DNA from: an uncultured Candidatus Planktophila sp.
GTDB taxonomy: Bacteria; Actinomycetota; Actinomycetes; Nanopelagicales; Nanopelagicaceae
DNA length: 8,505 nucleotides
Reading direction: 5' to 3'
NCBI GenBank assembly: GCA_937927965.1
Contig: CALEZA010000108.1
Location: 1 to 8,505, forward strand
A program made the position numbers and the translations under genes. Every line of letters starts with the position of its first letter. Position 1 is the first letter of the stretch. Shown here one piece after another: positions 7,488 to 8,505 of this stretch. The notes under the pieces are model-generated. The model had not been told where the DNA came from. It was given only the letters and a program-made list of their open reading frames with translations, and searched no databases.

Positions 7488-8108
7488 TTATGCGGAAGGC
7501 TTAGCCTTTCGTGAGGCCATAACCTTATCAACGAGTCCATACTCAACAGCCTCAGCTGCGGTAAGAATCTTGTCGCGTTCAATATCTTGTTCAATCTGTT
7601 CGACTGTGCGAGATGTGTGGCGAGCAATCATTGACTCAAGAAGTCCACGCATACGCATGATCTCCTTAGCCTGAATCTCGATATCAGATGCTTGTCCCCC
7701 ACCTTCAGCAGATGGCTGATGAAGAAGGATGCGTGAATGCTCAAGTGCATAGCGCTTGCCCTTAGTTCCACCAGCAAGAATCACTGCAGCCACGGATGAC
7801 GCCTGACCAAGACAGATGGTCTGAATATCTGGGCGAACAAATTGCATGGTGTCATAGATGGCAGTGAGTGCACTAAATGATCCGCCAGGGGCGTTGATAT
7901 AGATGGAGATATCGCGATCTGGATCCATTGATTCAAGTGTGAGTAGCTGCGCCATCACATCGTTGGCAACAGTGTCATCCAGCCACTGACCAAGGAAGAT
8001 GATGCGCTCCTGGAAGAGCTTTGTGTATGGATCAAGGTGCTTTGTGCCGTATGCAGTCTTCTCTTCAATTGTTGGAAGGATGTAACGGTTGATAATTTCG
8101 TTATTCAT
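7488..8108 (-). CDS. clpP2: ATP-dependent Clp protease proteolytic subunit, ClpP2 type
   Basis: Serine peptidase subunit that forms one heptameric ring of the Clp chamber and cuts peptides fed by ClpX or another Clp ATPase. The 206-residue product has the complete triad: Ser105 in GQASS (101-105), His130 in HQP, and Asp179 in ERDK (177-180). The Ser-His and His-Asp spacings of 25 and 49 residues equal those of E. coli ClpP. The oxyanion segment INAPGGS is at 71-77. The N-terminus [15 protein letters not shown] and the ERIIFLG and ANDVMAQLL stretches are characteristic of the actinobacterial ClpP2 type, so it is expected to pair with the adjacent ClpP1 in a mixed complex. The ATG overlaps the clpP1 stop by one base (TAATG), and a GGAGG ribosome site lies nine bases upstream, giving strong support for this start. 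GQASS replaces the commoner GQAAS but keeps the nucleophile. Confidence 0.97.
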   Translation of the reverse strand: MNNEIINRYILPTIEEKTAYGTKHLDPYTKLFQERIIFLGQWLDDTVANDVMAQLLTLESMDPDRDISIYINAPGGSFSALTAIYDTMQFVRPDIQTICLGQASSVAAVILAGGTKGKRYALEHSRILLHQPSAEGGGQASDIEIQAKEIMRMRGLLESMIARHTSRTVEQIEQDIERDKILTAAEAVEYGLVDKVMASRKAKPSA

Positions 8109-8505
8109 TACTTCTTACCTCCAGCAATCTGACCATCATTGCTTGCAATGTGATCGATAAATCCATACTCAAGTGCTTCAGGTGCACTGAACCAGTTATC
8201 ACGATCTGAGTCAGCGATAATCTTTTCTAAAGTCTGACCTGTGTGCTTTGCATTGAGCTCAGACATGGTGCGCTTTGTAATTGCCATCTGCTCTGCCTGA
8301 ATGCGAATGTCGGTTGCTGTTCCACCAATTCCGCCGAGTGGTTGGTGCATCAAGATGCGTGCATGTGGGGTTGCATAGCGCTTGCCCTTCGCTCCTGCTG
8401 TAAGAAGGAATTGGCCCATAGATGCCGCCATTCCCATTGCAACTGTTGCCACATCATTCTTGATGTAATGCATGGTGTCATAAATTGCCATACCTGCAGT
8501 GACAG
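8108..8505 (-). CDS. clpP1: ATP-dependent Clp protease proteolytic subunit, ClpP1 type (5' end outside window)
   Basis: Partner peptidase subunit of the Clp protease. The reading frame is open to the window edge and begins with VTAG before MAIYDTM, which is the interior of ClpP (the segment after the PGG oxyanion loop). The methionine codon at 8491 is therefore not the true start, and roughly the first third of the protein is missing. Visible triad residues, counted from that methionine, are Ser24 in GMAASMG, His49 in MHQP, and Asp98 in DSDRDNW; the spacings of 25 and 49 match the family. [23 protein letters not shown] and the DSDRD run resemble mycobacterial ClpP1, so this is assigned as the ClpP1 type. 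The stop codon shares a base with the clpP2 start. The promoter and any ClgR-type site, which regulate clpP operons in relatives, would be upstream and outside the window. Confidence 0.95.
   Translation of the reverse strand, partial: VTAGMAIYDTMHYIKNDVATVAMGMAASMGQFLLTAGAKGKRYATPHARILMHQPLGGIGGTATDIRIQAEQMAITKRTMSELNAKHTGQTLEKIIADSDRDNWFSAPEALEYGFIDHIASNDGQIAGGKK
8118..8122 (-). promoter_or_regulatory. Shine-Dalgarno site for clpP2
   Basis: GGAGG on the minus strand, inside the end of clpP1 and nine bases before the clpP2 ATG. It is the strongest ribosome site in the window and contrasts with clpX, valS and ndk, which have none. It should ensure clpP2 is made at levels matching clpP1. Confidence 0.75.

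Noticed and set aside
8489..8491. ATG at 8491 as the start of clpP1
   Set aside because: The frame continues upstream with VTAG, the usual ClpP interior sequence before MAIYDTM, so this methionine is internal and the gene is cut by the window edge.
1..8505. Possible defence system, prophage or biosynthetic cluster
   Set aside because: All genes are recognisable housekeeping genes or a single transporter in a mostly conserved order; no integrase, transposase, CRISPR repeats, toxin pair or unusual composition was seen.

Overview
The window is a tightly packed stretch of a core bacterial chromosome, and every gene lies on the minus strand. Read in the direction of transcription (high to low coordinates) the order is: clpP1 (5' end outside the window), clpP2, a 12-helix MFS transporter, clpX, valS, folC, a small DUF4233-type membrane protein, ndk, and the first 26 codons of mreB. 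The longest gap between genes is 42 bases. I see no tRNA, rRNA, insertion sequence, CRISPR array or convincing rho-independent terminator.

Organism: the order valS-folC-DUF4233-ndk, with clpP1-clpP2-clpX upstream, is the actinobacterial arrangement (as in Mycobacterium and Streptomyces; mreB after ndk is as in Streptomyces). The paired ClpP1/ClpP2 types and the DUF4233 protein are also actinobacterial. Base composition is low for that phylum: spot counts of two lines gave 40% and 50% GC. A streamlined, low-GC freshwater actinobacterium (acI / Nanopelagicales type) is the best guess, but this is inference from gene order and composition, not a proven assignment.

Layout: 7488-8505 holds the two ClpP peptidase subunits, joined by a TAATG stop/start overlap. 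6156-7454 is the transporter, which sits between clpP2 and clpX, where I would expect the two to be adjacent. 4818-6113 is clpX, the unfoldase that feeds ClpP. 526-4795 is valS-folC-DUF4233, linked by TAATG and ATGA overlaps. 1-506 is ndk followed directly by mreB (TAA then ATG with no gap).

The most interesting pattern is regulatory. The three genes that do not overlap their upstream neighbour and lack a Shine-Dalgarno sequence (clpX, valS, ndk) each have a TANNNT -10-like hexamer ending 6 or 7 bases before the start codon, which is the geometry of a leaderless mRNA. The genes that follow them (folC, DUF4233, mreB) are joined by overlap or direct abutment. The region therefore looks like several short transcription units, each opened by a leaderless first gene: clpX; valS-folC-DUF4233; ndk-mreB. 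The functions are housekeeping: regulated proteolysis, valine charging, folate polyglutamylation, nucleotide balance and cell shape. I found no clear sign of a novel defence or biosynthetic system.
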